DNA from: Sphingomonas sp. NBWT7
GTDB lineage: Bacteria; Pseudomonadota; Alphaproteobacteria; Sphingomonadales; Sphingomonadaceae
Length of the DNA stretch: 64,000 nt
Direction of reading: 5' to 3'
NCBI RefSeq assembly: GCF_014217605.1
Contig: NZ_CP043639.1
Location: forward strand, 2,841,001-2,905,000
The position numbers and the translations under genes are program-made. Below, one piece after another: positions 1 to 11,014 of this stretch (position 1 is the stretch's first letter; every line of letters starts with the position of its first letter). A model generated the notes under the pieces. The model saw nothing but the letters and a program-made list of their open reading frames with translations. It searched no databases and was not told the origin of the DNA.

Positions 1-1760
1 GATCTCGCAACCGCAACAATCGCCGACATCAGGCCACGCAGCGCATTGCCGAGGAGGAAGCCGGCTGCGAGATCGGCTGCGCACAGATCATGCTCGACCG
101 AGCGGCCGGTCTCGATCAGTTCGGCGCGCAGCACGCCGGGCAACAGCCCGCGACGTAGCGGCGGGGTCAGCAACCGGCCATCGCGCGCGACGAAGACGTT
201 GGTGAAACTTCCCTCGGTGACGAAGCCGTCGGGATCGACGAACACCACCTCGTCCATCCCCGACGCCCGCCGCGCGGCGTCGTAGAAGGCGCGGTCGCTC
301 GTCTTGTGGCGCAAGCGATGATCGTGCGTCGCCACCGGCAGCGGGACGATCGCCGTGCGAAGCGCCGCCTCGCGAACTGCCGGCAGCGGCGCGACCTCGA
401 TCGCGATCCCGCCGGCGCGCGCGGCGAGCAGGCGAACGCGCGCGGGATGTCGCAGCCGAAAGGTCGCCGCCTGCAATTCGTTGCGCGCATCGTGCCGGTC
501 GAAGCGGTAGCCGAGCGCCGCGGCACTGTCGCGCATCCGCGCCAGGTGGCGCTCGAGGAGCAGGAGGCCCTCGGCGGGATCGAAGCGCATCGTCTCGATC
601 AGGTCGGGATCGTGCTGGCCGTGCGTCAGGAACGCGCCCTTCGCCAGCGCCTCGTCCCACTCGGCATCGGGCTGGCTGTCGGCAACGATCCCGCCGCCTA
701 GCCCCAGCGCCGCGCGCTGCTCACCGGGGCGTATCAGCAGCGTACGGATCGCGACGTTGAACTGCGCCTCGTCCTTCGCAAGATACCCGATCGATCCCGT
801 ATAAGCCCCCCGCGGGCCCTGCTCGACGCCTCCGATCACCTGCATCGCGCGTACCTTCGGCGCCCCGGTGATCGATCCGCACGGGAACAGCGCTTCCAGC
901 ACGTCGATCGCGTCCTTGCCCGCCGCAAGCTCGGCCGTGACGGTGGAGGTCATCTGATGCACGGTTGGAAAGTGCTCGACCTCGAACAGCTTGGGGACCG
1001 CGACGCTCCCCGCCACCGCGACGCGCGACAGATCGTTGCGCATCAGGTCGACGATCATCAGGTTCTCGGCGCGCTGCTTCTCGTCCGCCGCCAGCGCTGC
1101 GGCGGCGGCAACATCCTGCGCCGGGTCCGGCTCGCGCCTGGCGGTCCCCTTCATCGGCCGGCAGACGAGCGCGGTGCCGGCGAGCTGGAAAAACAGCTCG
1201 GGCGAGAAGGAGAGCAGCGTCTCCTCGCCGGTCGCGACGATGCCGCCCCAGCCGGCAGACGCGCGCCCGCGCACCGCGGCGTAGAGCGCCAGCGGATCGC
1301 CGAGGAACGGCACCGCGGCACGAAAGGTGAGATTGGCCTGGTAGATGTCGCCCGCGCGGATCAGCTCGCTGACCTGCGCCAGCATCGCGTCATAGTCGGC
1401 TCGCGTCACGTCGGGGATCGGCGGCGTGATCCGTGCCCCCGCCGGATCGGGGAGCAGCGCGGCCACGTCGCTCACCGCCGCGTGCCCGTCGAACACGCCG
1501 AACCAGACAAGCGGCGTTGGTGCCTTGTGCGGTGTCGCGGCCCTCAACTCGAACGCGGCGCCAGCATCGTACGACAGGAGCCCCGCGACCTCGCGCCCAT
1601 CGCGGATCGCAGCGCGGGCTGCCGCAAGCGCCGGGCGAACCTCTGCCGTGCTGTGCGCGGTGATGATCGCCGCCGGCCGGGTATACAGCCGCGCCGCTGC
1701 GCCGCCGGGCCGAGCGTCGTCGAGCAGCACGAAGGGCGCGGCGGGAAGCGCGATGGCCAT
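1..1760 (-). CDS. pabB: Aminodeoxychorismate synthase component I fused to aminodeoxychorismate lyase (pabB-pabC), C-terminus cut by the window
   Basis: This gene makes p-aminobenzoate for folate. The PabB half aminates chorismate and the PabC half removes pyruvate from aminodeoxychorismate. The start is the ATG at 1760 (MAIALPAAPF), preceded by GGTGAAGGG. About 586 residues are visible. Residues 1 to about 370 are the chorismate-binding domain, with AGDIYQANLTF and FPCGSITGAPK (about residue 290). From about residue 390 a PLP aminotransferase IV domain follows, with the catalytic lysine in RHKTSDRAFYD (about residue 484) and EGSFTNVF. No stop lies inside the window. The last visible residues resemble the usual family C-terminus, so only a few residues should be missing. 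The PabA glutaminase is not encoded here. The family and the fusion are clear. The fusion is common in Alphaproteobacteria. Confidence 0.93.
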   Translation of the reverse strand, partial: MAIALPAAPFVLLDDARPGGAAARLYTRPAAIITAHSTAEVRPALAAARAAIRDGREVAGLLSYDAGAAFELRAATPHKAPTPLVWFGVFDGHAAVSDVAALLPDPAGARITPPIPDVTRADYDAMLAQVSELIRAGDIYQANLTFRAAVPFLGDPLALYAAVRGRASAGWGGIVATGEETLLSFSPELFFQLAGTALVCRPMKGTARREPDPAQDVAAAAALAADEKQRAENLMIVDLMRNDLSRVAVAGSVAVPKLFEVEHFPTVHQMTSTVTAELAAGKDAIDVLEALFPCGSITGAPKVRAMQVIGGVEQGPRGAYTGSIGYLAKDEAQFNVAIRTLLIRPGEQRAALGLGGGIVADSQPDAEWDEALAKGAFLTHGQHDPDLIETMRFDPAEGLLLLERHLARMRDSAAALGYRFDRHDARNELQAATFRLRHPARVRLLAARAGGIAIEVAPLPAVREAALRTAIVPLPVATHDHRLRHKTSDRAFYDAARRASGMDEVVFVDPDGFVTEGSFTNVFVARDGRLLTPPLRRGLLPGVLRAELIETGRSVEHDLCAADLAAGFLLGNALRGLMSAIVAVAR

Positions 1761-1891
1761 CGTCGTGCCATGCCCTTCACCACCGCGCGCGGCAAGGCTG
1801 CGCGTCCGTAGCGCCGCCGGCCATTTACTCTTGAGACGGCGGCGGCATGCACCGGCTTGCGGCACGGCGGCTCGGCACGCTAGCAGGTGTC

Positions 1892-3832
1892 ATGCTTCGA
1901 TCAGCCACCGCCATCGCCGCCCTCGGGTTCTCCTCGCTCGGCGCCATCGCCCCGGCGGCCGCGCAGGTCGCGAAGCCCGCGGCGATCACCGCGGACGGCG
2001 TACCCGCGATACCCGCGACGCTGGCCGAAAAGCTGCGGCCGTATCTCGAGGCGCGGTCGGCGGGCGCGGTCGATTGGAACCCGGTCGACCGGTCGCTGCT
2101 CATCTCGACCCGCTTCGCCAATGTCGCGCAGCTGCATACCGTCGCCAGCCCGCTTGCGATGCGGCGCCAGATCACCTTCGAGACCGATCGGATCGGCACC
2201 GCCGCCTTTTCCAAGTCGGGCGACGTGCTGCTCGTACAGAAGGATACCGGCGGCGGCGAGTTCTTCCAGCTGTACACGCTGAAGGACGGGCGTCTCACCC
2301 TCATCACCGACGGCAAGAGCCGCAACGAGTTCAACGCGTGGAGCCACGACGGCCGGCTGGTCGGCTATTCCTCGACGCGGCGTAACGGCGCCGACAGCGA
2401 CCTCTACGTCGTCGACCCGCGCGATCCCAAGACCGATCGGCTGGTCGCGCAGGTGAAGGGCGGCGGGTGGGGCATCGCCGACTTCGCGCCCGACGGCCGG
2501 ACGGCAGTGGTCGGCGAGTATCTCTCGGTCCAGAAATCGAACCTCCACATGCTCGATCTGGCGACCGGCAGACTGACCCCGCTGACCGATCCCAAGGCGC
2601 AGGTGGCGTGGGGCGGCGCGCGATACGCGCCCGACGGTACCTTGTGGGTGACGAGCGACGAGGGGTCGGACGTTCAGCGGCTCGGCACGCTCGATACCAG
2701 GACCGGCGCGTTCCGCGCGGTCACGCCGCCGGGCAAGTGGGACGTCGACGAGTTCGACATCGCCGACGACGGCCGCTTCATCGCCTATGCCACCAACGAG
2801 GCGGGCATCGGCAGGCTCAAGCTGCTCGACCCCAGGACAGGCCGGTCGCGCGACGTGACGGGGCTGCCGCAGGGTGTCGTCGGCGGAATCAGCATCGCGC
2901 CGTGGGGGGCGATCGCGGTGACGGTGAGCAGCGCGGGCACGCCGGGTGACGCCTTCGTCGTCGATCCGGCGACGCTGGCGGTGACGCGCTGGACCGAGAG
3001 CGAGACCGGCGGGCTCGATACGGCGAAGAACGTCACGCCCGAACTCGTCACGGTGAAGAGCTTCGACGGCGAGGCGGTGACGGGGTTTCTCTATCGCCCA
3101 GATGCGCGGAAATTCCCCGGTAAGCGGCCGCTGCTGATCGACATCCACGGCGGGCCCGAAGGGCAGACGCGACCGAGCTATCGCGGCGCCGCCAATTACT
3201 ATCTCAACGAGCTCGGCATCGCGCTGTTCTACCCCAACGTCCGCGGCTCGTCGGGGTTCGGCAAACGCTTCATCGCGCTCGACAACGGGCCGTTCAAGCG
3301 CGAGGATTCGGTGCAGGACATCGGCGCCTTCCTCGATCGCTTCGCCGCGGATCCGCGGATCGATGCGGGCCGCGTCGGCGTGCAGGGCGGCAGCTACGGC
3401 GGCTATATGTGCTACGCCTCGGCGATCCGCTACGGCGCGCGATTGAAAGGCGCGCAGTGCACCGTGGCGATCTCCAATTTCGTGACGTTCCTCGAAAATA
3501 CGCAGAGCTATCGCCGTGACCTGCGCCGCGTCGAATATGGCGACGAGCGCGATCCCGCGCAGAAGGCGAAGCTGATCGCGATCTCGCCGATGACGCGCGT
3601 CGACGAGATCAAGATCCCGCTGCTCGTCGTCACCGGCGCGAACGATCCGCGCGTGCCCAAGTCGGAGGCCGATCAGCTGGTCGCGGCGGTGCGCCGCAAC
3701 GGCGGCACGGCGTGGCACATCGTCGCCGCCGACGAGGGCCATGGCTATGCCAAGAAGGAGAACCGCGACTATTCGACGCTCGCGGTGCTGACCTTCTGGC
3801 AGCAATATCTGCTGGGAGGGAAGGCGCAGTGA
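1892..3832 (+). CDS. Secreted S9 family prolyl oligopeptidase-type peptidase
   Basis: A 646-residue exported serine peptidase. An N-terminal signal peptide (LRSATAIAALGFSSLGAIAP, cleavage after AAA-Q) is followed by a beta-propeller made of WD40/Tol-like repeats (about residues 60-370) and a C-terminal alpha/beta hydrolase domain. The catalytic triad is visible as Ser501 in GGSYGGYM, Asp585 in GANDPRVP and His617 in DEGHGYA. This matches acylaminoacyl/dipeptidyl peptidases of family S9C, which cut short peptides in the periplasm. An upstream in-frame ATG at 1847 would add 15 residues ahead of the signal peptide. I prefer 1892 because the signal peptide then starts normally and AGGTG lies just upstream, but neither start has an ideal ribosome-binding site. 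The stop overlaps the GTG start of the next gene, so the two are probably co-translated. Confidence 0.92.
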   Translation: MLRSATAIAALGFSSLGAIAPAAAQVAKPAAITADGVPAIPATLAEKLRPYLEARSAGAVDWNPVDRSLLISTRFANVAQLHTVASPLAMRRQITFETDRIGTAAFSKSGDVLLVQKDTGGGEFFQLYTLKDGRLTLITDGKSRNEFNAWSHDGRLVGYSSTRRNGADSDLYVVDPRDPKTDRLVAQVKGGGWGIADFAPDGRTAVVGEYLSVQKSNLHMLDLATGRLTPLTDPKAQVAWGGARYAPDGTLWVTSDEGSDVQRLGTLDTRTGAFRAVTPPGKWDVDEFDIADDGRFIAYATNEAGIGRLKLLDPRTGRSRDVTGLPQGVVGGISIAPWGAIAVTVSSAGTPGDAFVVDPATLAVTRWTESETGGLDTAKNVTPELVTVKSFDGEAVTGFLYRPDARKFPGKRPLLIDIHGGPEGQTRPSYRGAANYYLNELGIALFYPNVRGSSGFGKRFIALDNGPFKREDSVQDIGAFLDRFAADPRIDAGRVGVQGGSYGGYMCYASAIRYGARLKGAQCTVAISNFVTFLENTQSYRRDLRRVEYGDERDPAQKAKLIAISPMTRVDEIKIPLLVVTGANDPRVPKSEADQLVAAVRRNGGTAWHIVAADEGHGYAKKENRDYSTLAVLTFWQQYLLGGKAQ

Positions 3833-4497
3833 CGACGACGAGCGAACCCGCGCTGCGCGCGATGATCGTGCCGGTGACGCCGATCGAGCAGAATTGCACG
3901 CTGATCTGGTGCACGCGCACGATGAAGGCGGCAGTGATCGATCCCGGCGGCGATCTCGCCAAGATCCGTTCGGCGGTGGCGCAGGCGGGCGTCACGGTCG
4001 AGAAGGTGCTGCTGACGCACGGCCATATCGATCACGCCGGCGAGGCGAAGCCGCTCGCCGACGAACTCGGCGTCGCGATCGAGGGGCCGCACGAGGCGGA
4101 TCGCTTCTGGCTCGCGCGGCTCGCCGACGACGGGCGCAACTGGGGCATTAACGGCGTGCCGTTCGAGCCCGATCGCTGGCTCGACGAGGGCGATACGGTG
4201 ACGGTGGGCGACCTGACGCTCGACGTCTATCACACCCCCGGCCACACCGCGGGTCACGTCATCTTCCACCACGCGCCGTCCAACTTTGCGCAGGTCGGCG
4301 ACGTGCTGTTCCAGGGCTCGGTCGGACGCACCGATCTACCGCAGGGCGATCACCAGACGCTGGTCAATTCGATCGTCACCAAGCTGTGGCCGCTGGGCGG
4401 GGAAACGGCGTTCATCCCCGGCCATGGCAAGCCGTCGACCTTCGGCCACGAGCGGCAGTGGAACATGTTCGTCAGCGACGACGCCCTTTCGGCGTAG
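3829..4497 (+). CDS. MBL-fold metallo-hydrolase (glyoxalase II-like)
   Basis: A 222-residue cytoplasmic metallo-beta-lactamase-fold hydrolase. The metal motif HxHxDH is complete as H64-G-H66-I-D68-H69, with further ligands in HTPGHTAGH and a C-terminal FIPGHGKPS. The short form without a C-terminal helical domain resembles YcbL/GloB-type hydroxyacylglutathione hydrolase relatives, so thioester hydrolysis is a fair guess but the substrate is unknown. The start is a GTG at 3829 that overlaps the TGA of the S9 peptidase (GTGA), with GGGAGGGAAGG upstream as ribosome-binding site. Longer frames beginning further upstream lie inside the peptidase gene and are not credible. Confidence 0.9.
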   Translation: MTTTSEPALRAMIVPVTPIEQNCTLIWCTRTMKAAVIDPGGDLAKIRSAVAQAGVTVEKVLLTHGHIDHAGEAKPLADELGVAIEGPHEADRFWLARLADDGRNWGINGVPFEPDRWLDEGDTVTVGDLTLDVYHTPGHTAGHVIFHHAPSNFAQVGDVLFQGSVGRTDLPQGDHQTLVNSIVTKLWPLGGETAFIPGHGKPSTFGHERQWNMFVSDDALSA

Positions 4498-4602
4498 CGG
4501 ACCGAGCGACACATTTCGGCGTCGGCGGCCAGGCAACGCTCCGCCGAAGAGCGGCGACCGGGCTTCGGCAGGCGGTGGGGGCCTTGGGCAGGATAGCGAC
4601 GG

Positions 4603-5502
4603 ATGATCGAGGCCGAATTCATCAGCGCGCTGCGCCAGCTGCCGCTGCACCGCGGGGCGGCGGGGCTGGCGGACGACGCCGCCCGGCTCGGCGCGCATGT
4701 CGTCACGACCGACACGCTGGTCGAGGGCGTGCATTTCCTGTCCGACGATCCGCCGGGCGATGTGGCGTGGAAGCTCGTCGCGGTGAACCTGTCCGATCTC
4801 GCTGGCAAGGGCGCGATCCCCGACGGCGTGCTCCTCAACTATCCGCTATCGGGCGACGCGTGGGACCGCGCTTTTCTCGCAGGACTGCGCGCCTCGCTCG
4901 CCGTGATGGATTGCCCGCTGCTGGGCGGTGACACCGTGTCGCTGCCGCCCGGTGCGCCGCGCGTGCTGACGATGACGGCGTTCGGCCGCGACGCGGCCGC
5001 GCCGCCGCGATCGGGCGCGCGGGCGGGTGACGCCTTGTGGGTAACGGGGACGATCGGCGACGCGGGAGCCGGCCTCGCGATCGCCCGCGCGGGCGACTGC
5101 ACCGGTGAGGTCCCCGCGGCGCTGCTCGCTGCCTATCGCAGGCCGCAGCCGCGCCTTTCCGAAGGGCGCCGCCTCGCGCCGGTCGCGCATGCGATGATGG
5201 ACGTATCCGACGGGCTGCTGATTGACTCGCGGCGGATGGCGGCGGCGAGCGGCCTCGCCGTCACGATCGCGCTCGACGTCGTCCCGCTGTCGCCGGCGTA
5301 TCGCAGCTATTCGGGCGACGTGATGGCGGCGGTGACGGCGGGGGACGATTACCAGCTGCTGTGCGCGCTGCCGCCCGATCAGCGCCCAACGGGCATTGCA
5401 ACACGCATCGGCAGCTTCGCGGCTGGCACCGGCCTGAACCTCACCCGCGCGGACATGCCCGTCGCCCTGCCGCGTGATCTGGGTTACGAACACCGCGCTT
5501 GA
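4603..5502 (+). CDS. thiL: Thiamine-monophosphate kinase
   Basis: ThiL phosphorylates thiamine monophosphate to thiamine diphosphate with ATP, the last step of the cofactor pathway. The protein has 299 residues, near the usual 300-330. It shows the PurM/ThiL-type ATP-binding N-terminus (GLADDAARLG, TTDTLVEGVHF, NLSDLAGKGA) and LLGGDTVS, followed by MDVSDGLLID and AGDDYQLL of the C-terminal half. These acidic motifs bind Mg-ATP. The gene is on the same strand as the MBL hydrolase upstream, with a gap of about 105 bases that holds no gene. No thiamine riboswitch is visible upstream. A thiamine-diphosphate enzyme is encoded far away at 27632-29296, without obvious linkage. Confidence 0.94.
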   Translation: MIEAEFISALRQLPLHRGAAGLADDAARLGAHVVTTDTLVEGVHFLSDDPPGDVAWKLVAVNLSDLAGKGAIPDGVLLNYPLSGDAWDRAFLAGLRASLAVMDCPLLGGDTVSLPPGAPRVLTMTAFGRDAAAPPRSGARAGDALWVTGTIGDAGAGLAIARAGDCTGEVPAALLAAYRRPQPRLSEGRRLAPVAHAMMDVSDGLLIDSRRMAAASGLAVTIALDVVPLSPAYRSYSGDVMAAVTAGDDYQLLCALPPDQRPTGIATRIGSFAAGTGLNLTRADMPVALPRDLGYEHRA

Positions 5503-5611
5503 CCGCGCTTGCGCTTTCCCCGCGGCGGCTTAGGCTCTCCCGCAGAAATAGGAGATCGGCGGCCACCACCTCAAGGCGGGGTCGACCGGCGACATTAGGG
5601 GAAGGAATGCG

Positions 5612-7798
<2,187 letters not shown>

Positions 7799-7810
7799 GG
7801 CGAAGATCCG

Positions 7811-7835
7811 CCGTCCCGCGTCAGTCGCGGGATGG
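7811..7835 (+). terminator. Hairpin downstream of hppA, possible terminator
   Basis: TCCCGCG (7814-7820) and CGCGGGA (7826-7832) form a seven-pair stem around a five-base loop, extendable outward by CCG/TGG with a wobble pair. No U-tract follows, so termination is a guess based on position 15 bases after the hppA stop. Confidence 0.3.
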
Positions 7836-7984
7836 CGGGTAATCCCGGCCGGCATTGTCACCGCCGGGATGGTCGATGGTGATGGCCGGCCGCTTCAACC
7901 TGGAATAAGCATCACGTTAGAGCAGCCGGCCAAGTCGTTTGCGCGCGTGTCGCGGATTGCCTCAACCTCATTTTCGTTTAGGGG

Positions 7985-8096
7985 AGCCACCAACCGCAAG
8001 GACCCGGTGAGATTCCGGGTGGCTATTCCGGCCGCCGATCCGCCGGACAACATCACACATGACCGATACAGCGTGCCGCAGCGTCGGTGCCATGTG
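7985..8096 (+). promoter_or_regulatory. Structured 5' leader of the SulP transporter gene, candidate cis-regulatory RNA
   Basis: Two hairpin domains precede the start codon at 8115. Domain 1: AGCCACC (7985-7991) can pair with GGTGGCT (8018-8024), and nested inside it ACCCGG (8002-8007) pairs with CCGGGT (8015-8020) around TGAGATT. The two stems share bases 8018-8020 and could be mutually exclusive or stacked (AGCC/GGCT outside, ACCCGG/CCGGGT inside). Domain 2: CACATG-ACCGA (8056-8066) pairs with TCGGT-GC-CATGTG (8084-8096), eleven pairs with a two-base bulge and a 17-base loop, ending 18 bases before the ATG. Conserved structured leaders upstream of sulfate-transporter genes are known in Alphaproteobacteria (I recall a motif called sul1), but I cannot test whether this is one. 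Confidence 0.5.
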
Positions 8097-8114
8097 ATTT
8101 GATGTGGAAACTCC

Positions 8115-9611
8115 ATGACGATCAATCTGACTTCGTATCGCCGCCAGTGGTTCACTGACGGTTCTGCTGCCCGCCGCGACATCATGGCGGGCATCGTCGT
8201 CGCGCTTGCCCTGATTCCCGAAGCAATCGGCTTTTCGATCATCGCCGGCGTCGATCCACGCGTCGGCCTCTACGCCTCGGTCGCGATCGCGATCACCATC
8301 GCGCTGATCGGTGGGCGGCCCGGCATGGTGTCCGCTGCGACCGCCGCCGTGGCCGTCCTCGTCGGCCCGCTCGTACGCGCGCACGGTGTCGACTATCTGT
8401 TCGCCGCGACGATCCTGATGGGCGTTATCCAGATAGCGGCGGGCTTGCTGCGGCTCGATCTGGTCATGCAGTTCGTGTCGCGGTCGGTCATCACCGGCTT
8501 CGTCAACGCGCTCGCGATCCTGATCTTCGCCGCCCAGTTGCCACAGCTGATGAACGTCGGCTGGCAGACCTATGCCATGGTCGCCGCCGGCCTTGCCATC
8601 ATCTACGGCCTGCCACGTATCACCAAGGCGGTCCCGTCGCCGCTGGTGGCGATCCTGGTTCTCAGCGCGATCAGCATCGGCTTGGGCCTGAACGTCAACA
8701 CCGTGGGGGACATGGGCCAGCTTCCCGCAGGCTTGCCGAGTCTGACGATCCCTGACGTGCCGCTGACGCTCGACACGCTGCGGATCATCCTGCCTTACTC
8801 GCTGACGATGGCGGCGGTCGGGCTGCTCGAATCGCTGCTCACCGCGCAGATCGTCGATGACATGACCGACACCGATAGCGACAAGTGTGTCGAATGTGCC
8901 GGTCAGGGCGGTTCGAACATCGTCGCCGCACTGTTCGGCGGCATGGGCGGATGCGCGATGATCGGGCAATCGGTGATCAACGTCACGTCCGGCGGTCGCG
9001 GACGCCTGTCGACCTTTGTCGCGGGTGCGTTTCTGATGTTCCTGCTGGCAGTGCTCGGACCGCTCGTCGGCCGCGTTCCGATGCCGGCCCTCGTCGCCGT
9101 CATGATCATGGTGTCGATCGGTACGTTCAGTTGGAACTCGATTGCCAACCTTCGTCGGCATCCACCGACATCGTCGATCGTGATGCTGACGACCGTCGTG
9201 GTTGTGGTGGCGACGCACGATCTGTCGCTCGGCGTTCTGGCGGGCGTGCTGCTGTCCGGCATCTTCTTCGCGGGCAAAGTGCAGCGCATGTTCTCGGTGG
9301 AACGCGAGGAGACGGCGGATGGCACGCAGGCGATCTACCGGGTGACCGGTGAGATCTTCTTCGCCTCCGTCGACCGGTTCACACGCGCGTTTCAGGCCGA
9401 AGGCACGGCGCGGCATATCGTCATCGACGTCAGCGACGCGCATTTCTGGGATATTTCGGGCGTCGGCGCATTGGTCAAGATCGTCGCCCGACTGCGGCGC
9501 GACGGGCGCGATGTGGAAGTGATCGGGTACAATCGGGCAAGCGCCGACATCGTCGACCGCTTCGCGCTTCACGACAAGACGGGCGTCGAGATGGGGCTGG
9601 CCCCGCATTGA
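8115..9611 (+). CDS. SulP family inorganic anion transporter with STAS domain
   Basis: A 498-residue inner-membrane transporter of the SLC26/SulP family, which moves sulfate, bicarbonate or similar anions. The N-terminal signature [20 protein letters not shown] and VGLYASV is present, followed by about ten further membrane segments. The cytoplasmic C-terminal STAS domain occupies about residues 395-498 ([20 protein letters not shown]). The sequence does not distinguish sulfate from bicarbonate. No cysteine-biosynthesis or carbonic-anhydrase gene is adjacent. The ATG at 8115 has only a weak ribosome-binding site (GTGGAAAC), consistent with control by the folded leader in front of it. Confidence 0.92.
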   Translation: MTINLTSYRRQWFTDGSAARRDIMAGIVVALALIPEAIGFSIIAGVDPRVGLYASVAIAITIALIGGRPGMVSAATAAVAVLVGPLVRAHGVDYLFAATILMGVIQIAAGLLRLDLVMQFVSRSVITGFVNALAILIFAAQLPQLMNVGWQTYAMVAAGLAIIYGLPRITKAVPSPLVAILVLSAISIGLGLNVNTVGDMGQLPAGLPSLTIPDVPLTLDTLRIILPYSLTMAAVGLLESLLTAQIVDDMTDTDSDKCVECAGQGGSNIVAALFGGMGGCAMIGQSVINVTSGGRGRLSTFVAGAFLMFLLAVLGPLVGRVPMPALVAVMIMVSIGTFSWNSIANLRRHPPTSSIVMLTTVVVVVATHDLSLGVLAGVLLSGIFFAGKVQRMFSVEREETADGTQAIYRVTGEIFFASVDRFTRAFQAEGTARHIVIDVSDAHFWDISGVGALVKIVARLRRDGRDVEVIGYNRASADIVDRFALHDKTGVEMGLAPH

Positions 9612-9697
9612 GCGTCCGCGCCCGATCGTAACGTGGACGCGCTGCGCCGCCCGCGGCCGGCGTCGGTGAGGCTTCGGGCGCGCTCGAGCGTTGCAAA

Positions 9698-10987
9698 ATG
9701 ATGGACGATCCGCCGCCCGCCCGCTTTCCGCTGCATCTGCAGATGCTTGCCGGCTTCGTCGTGGGGCTGGCGGGCGGGCTGATCGTCAATGCGGTGGCGG
9801 GCGATGCGACGTGGGTCGAGACGGTGACGACCTACGTCACCGGGCCGATCGGGCAGGTGTTCCTGCGCCTGTTATTCATGCTAGTGATTCCGCTGCTGTT
9901 CGCGGCGCTCGTCACCGGCGTCGCCGAGATGGGTGATATCGCGGCGCTGAGGAAAGTGGGGCTGCGCACCTTGTTCTTCACCGTCGTATTGTCCGGCGTG
10001 TCGGTGGCGCTCGGGCTGGTGCTGGTGAACGTGATCCGGCCGGGGGCGGGCGTCGATCCGGCGATGGCGAAGGAGCTGCTGGCGCAGGCGGGCGCCGGCG
10101 CGGCTGCGATCGTGCAGGAATCGCGCAAGGCGCCGGGCGCGCTCGAATCGGTGCTGGGGATCGTGCCGACCAACGTGATCCGCGCGGCATCGACCGACGA
10201 TATCCTGGCGCTGATGTTCTTCGCGCTGGCTTTCGGGATCGGGCTGGTGATGGTCCGTTCCGACAAGACAAAGGTGCTGCACGACGCGATCGAGGGCATC
10301 CTGGAGGTGACGATGACGCTGATCGGCTTCGTCATCCGCCTCGCCCCAATCGCGGTGGCGTGCTTCATGTTCAACCTGACGGCGGTGTTCGGTGCGGACG
10401 TGCTGGTGCGGCTGGGTGCGTATATGGGCACGGTGATCGGCGCGCTGCTGATCCAGCTGATCGTCGTCTATTCTGCCGGCGTATGGCTCGCCGCGGACAT
10501 CCGGCCGCTCGCTTTCTTCTGCGGCAGCCAGGAGGCGATGGTGATGGCTTTTTCCACCGCCTCGTCCAACGCCACGCTGCCGACCAGCCTGCGCATCGCG
10601 GAAACCGAGCTGAAGCTGCCGCGCCGCGTCGCGCGCTTCGTGCTGACGATCGGCGCGACCGCGAACCAGAACGGCACCGCGATCTTCGAGGGCGTGACGG
10701 TGATCTTCCTCGCGCAGTTCTTCGGAGTGGAGCTGACGATCGTGCAGCAATTGACGGTGATGCTGGTGTGCATTCTGGGCGGGATCGGGACGGCGGGGGT
10801 GCCCGGCGGATCCTTGCCGGTAGTGGCGATCATTCTGAGCATGGTGGGCGTGCCGCCGACCGCGATCGGGCTGGTGCTGGGCGTCGACCGGCTGCTCGAC
10901 ATGTGCCGCACCGCGCTCAACGTGACGGGCGATCTCGCGATCGCGACGATGGTGGCGGGCAAGGATCGCGAGGCGGCGGTGCGCTGA
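9698..10987 (+). CDS. Dicarboxylate/amino acid:cation symporter (DAACS family)
   Basis: A 429-residue secondary transporter of the GltP/DctA (SLC1) family that imports dicarboxylates or acidic amino acids with H+ or Na+. Eight membrane helices and the two re-entrant loops are recognisable through the serine-rich hairpin AFSTASSNATLPTSL (about residues 285-300), GATANQNGTAIFEGV (NxxGT-like substrate/cation motif) and GIGTAGVPGGSLP, LGVDRLLDMCRT. The start at 9698 (MMDDPPPARF) leaves the normal short cytoplasmic N-terminus. A second, divergent member of the family is at 48549-49814. The gene ends 27 bases before the convergent HerA-like gene. Confidence 0.93.
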   Translation: MMDDPPPARFPLHLQMLAGFVVGLAGGLIVNAVAGDATWVETVTTYVTGPIGQVFLRLLFMLVIPLLFAALVTGVAEMGDIAALRKVGLRTLFFTVVLSGVSVALGLVLVNVIRPGAGVDPAMAKELLAQAGAGAAAIVQESRKAPGALESVLGIVPTNVIRAASTDDILALMFFALAFGIGLVMVRSDKTKVLHDAIEGILEVTMTLIGFVIRLAPIAVACFMFNLTAVFGADVLVRLGAYMGTVIGALLIQLIVVYSAGVWLAADIRPLAFFCGSQEAMVMAFSTASSNATLPTSLRIAETELKLPRRVARFVLTIGATANQNGTAIFEGVTVIFLAQFFGVELTIVQQLTVMLVCILGGIGTAGVPGGSLPVVAIILSMVGVPPTAIGLVLGVDRLLDMCRTALNVTGDLAIATMVAGKDREAAVR

Positions 10988-11014
10988 TCCCGCAACCCGC
11001 CATCCCCCGTTCCG

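Larger units (their letters stand above)
7799..8114 (+). other. 316-base leader region between hppA and the SulP gene
   Basis: No credible gene lies here. A 77-codon frame (7869-8102) has no ribosome-binding site or recognisable sequence. The part nearest hppA holds GC-rich inverted repeats. The part from about 7985 holds two stable, separate stem-loops just in front of the transporter start, described in the next entry. I could not pick a convincing -35/-10 pair; TTTTCGTTTAGGGG near 7971-7984 marks the least GC-rich stretch. Confidence 0.6.

Noticed and set aside
957-1811. Plus-strand open frame of 284 codons
   Set aside because: Lies opposite pabB-pabC, whose domains and catalytic residues are clear on the minus strand.
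1901-3805. Antisense open frame of over 600 codons within the S9 peptidase gene
   Set aside because: It mirrors the GC3-rich codons of the peptidase, is Arg/His/Ala-rich without motifs and has no ribosome-binding site. Similar frames at 15519-16940, 21004-22587, 27635-29395 and 36726-38150 are rejected for the same reason.
8006-8020. GGTGAGATTCC resembles the GGTG-A-TCC part of cobalamin riboswitches
   Set aside because: The B12 box (GCCACTG) and the conserved GGGAA and CCCGCAACTG segments are not at the expected positions.
7869-8102. 77-codon plus-strand frame in the SulP leader
   Set aside because: No ribosome-binding site, no recognisable sequence, and it overlaps the two leader hairpins.
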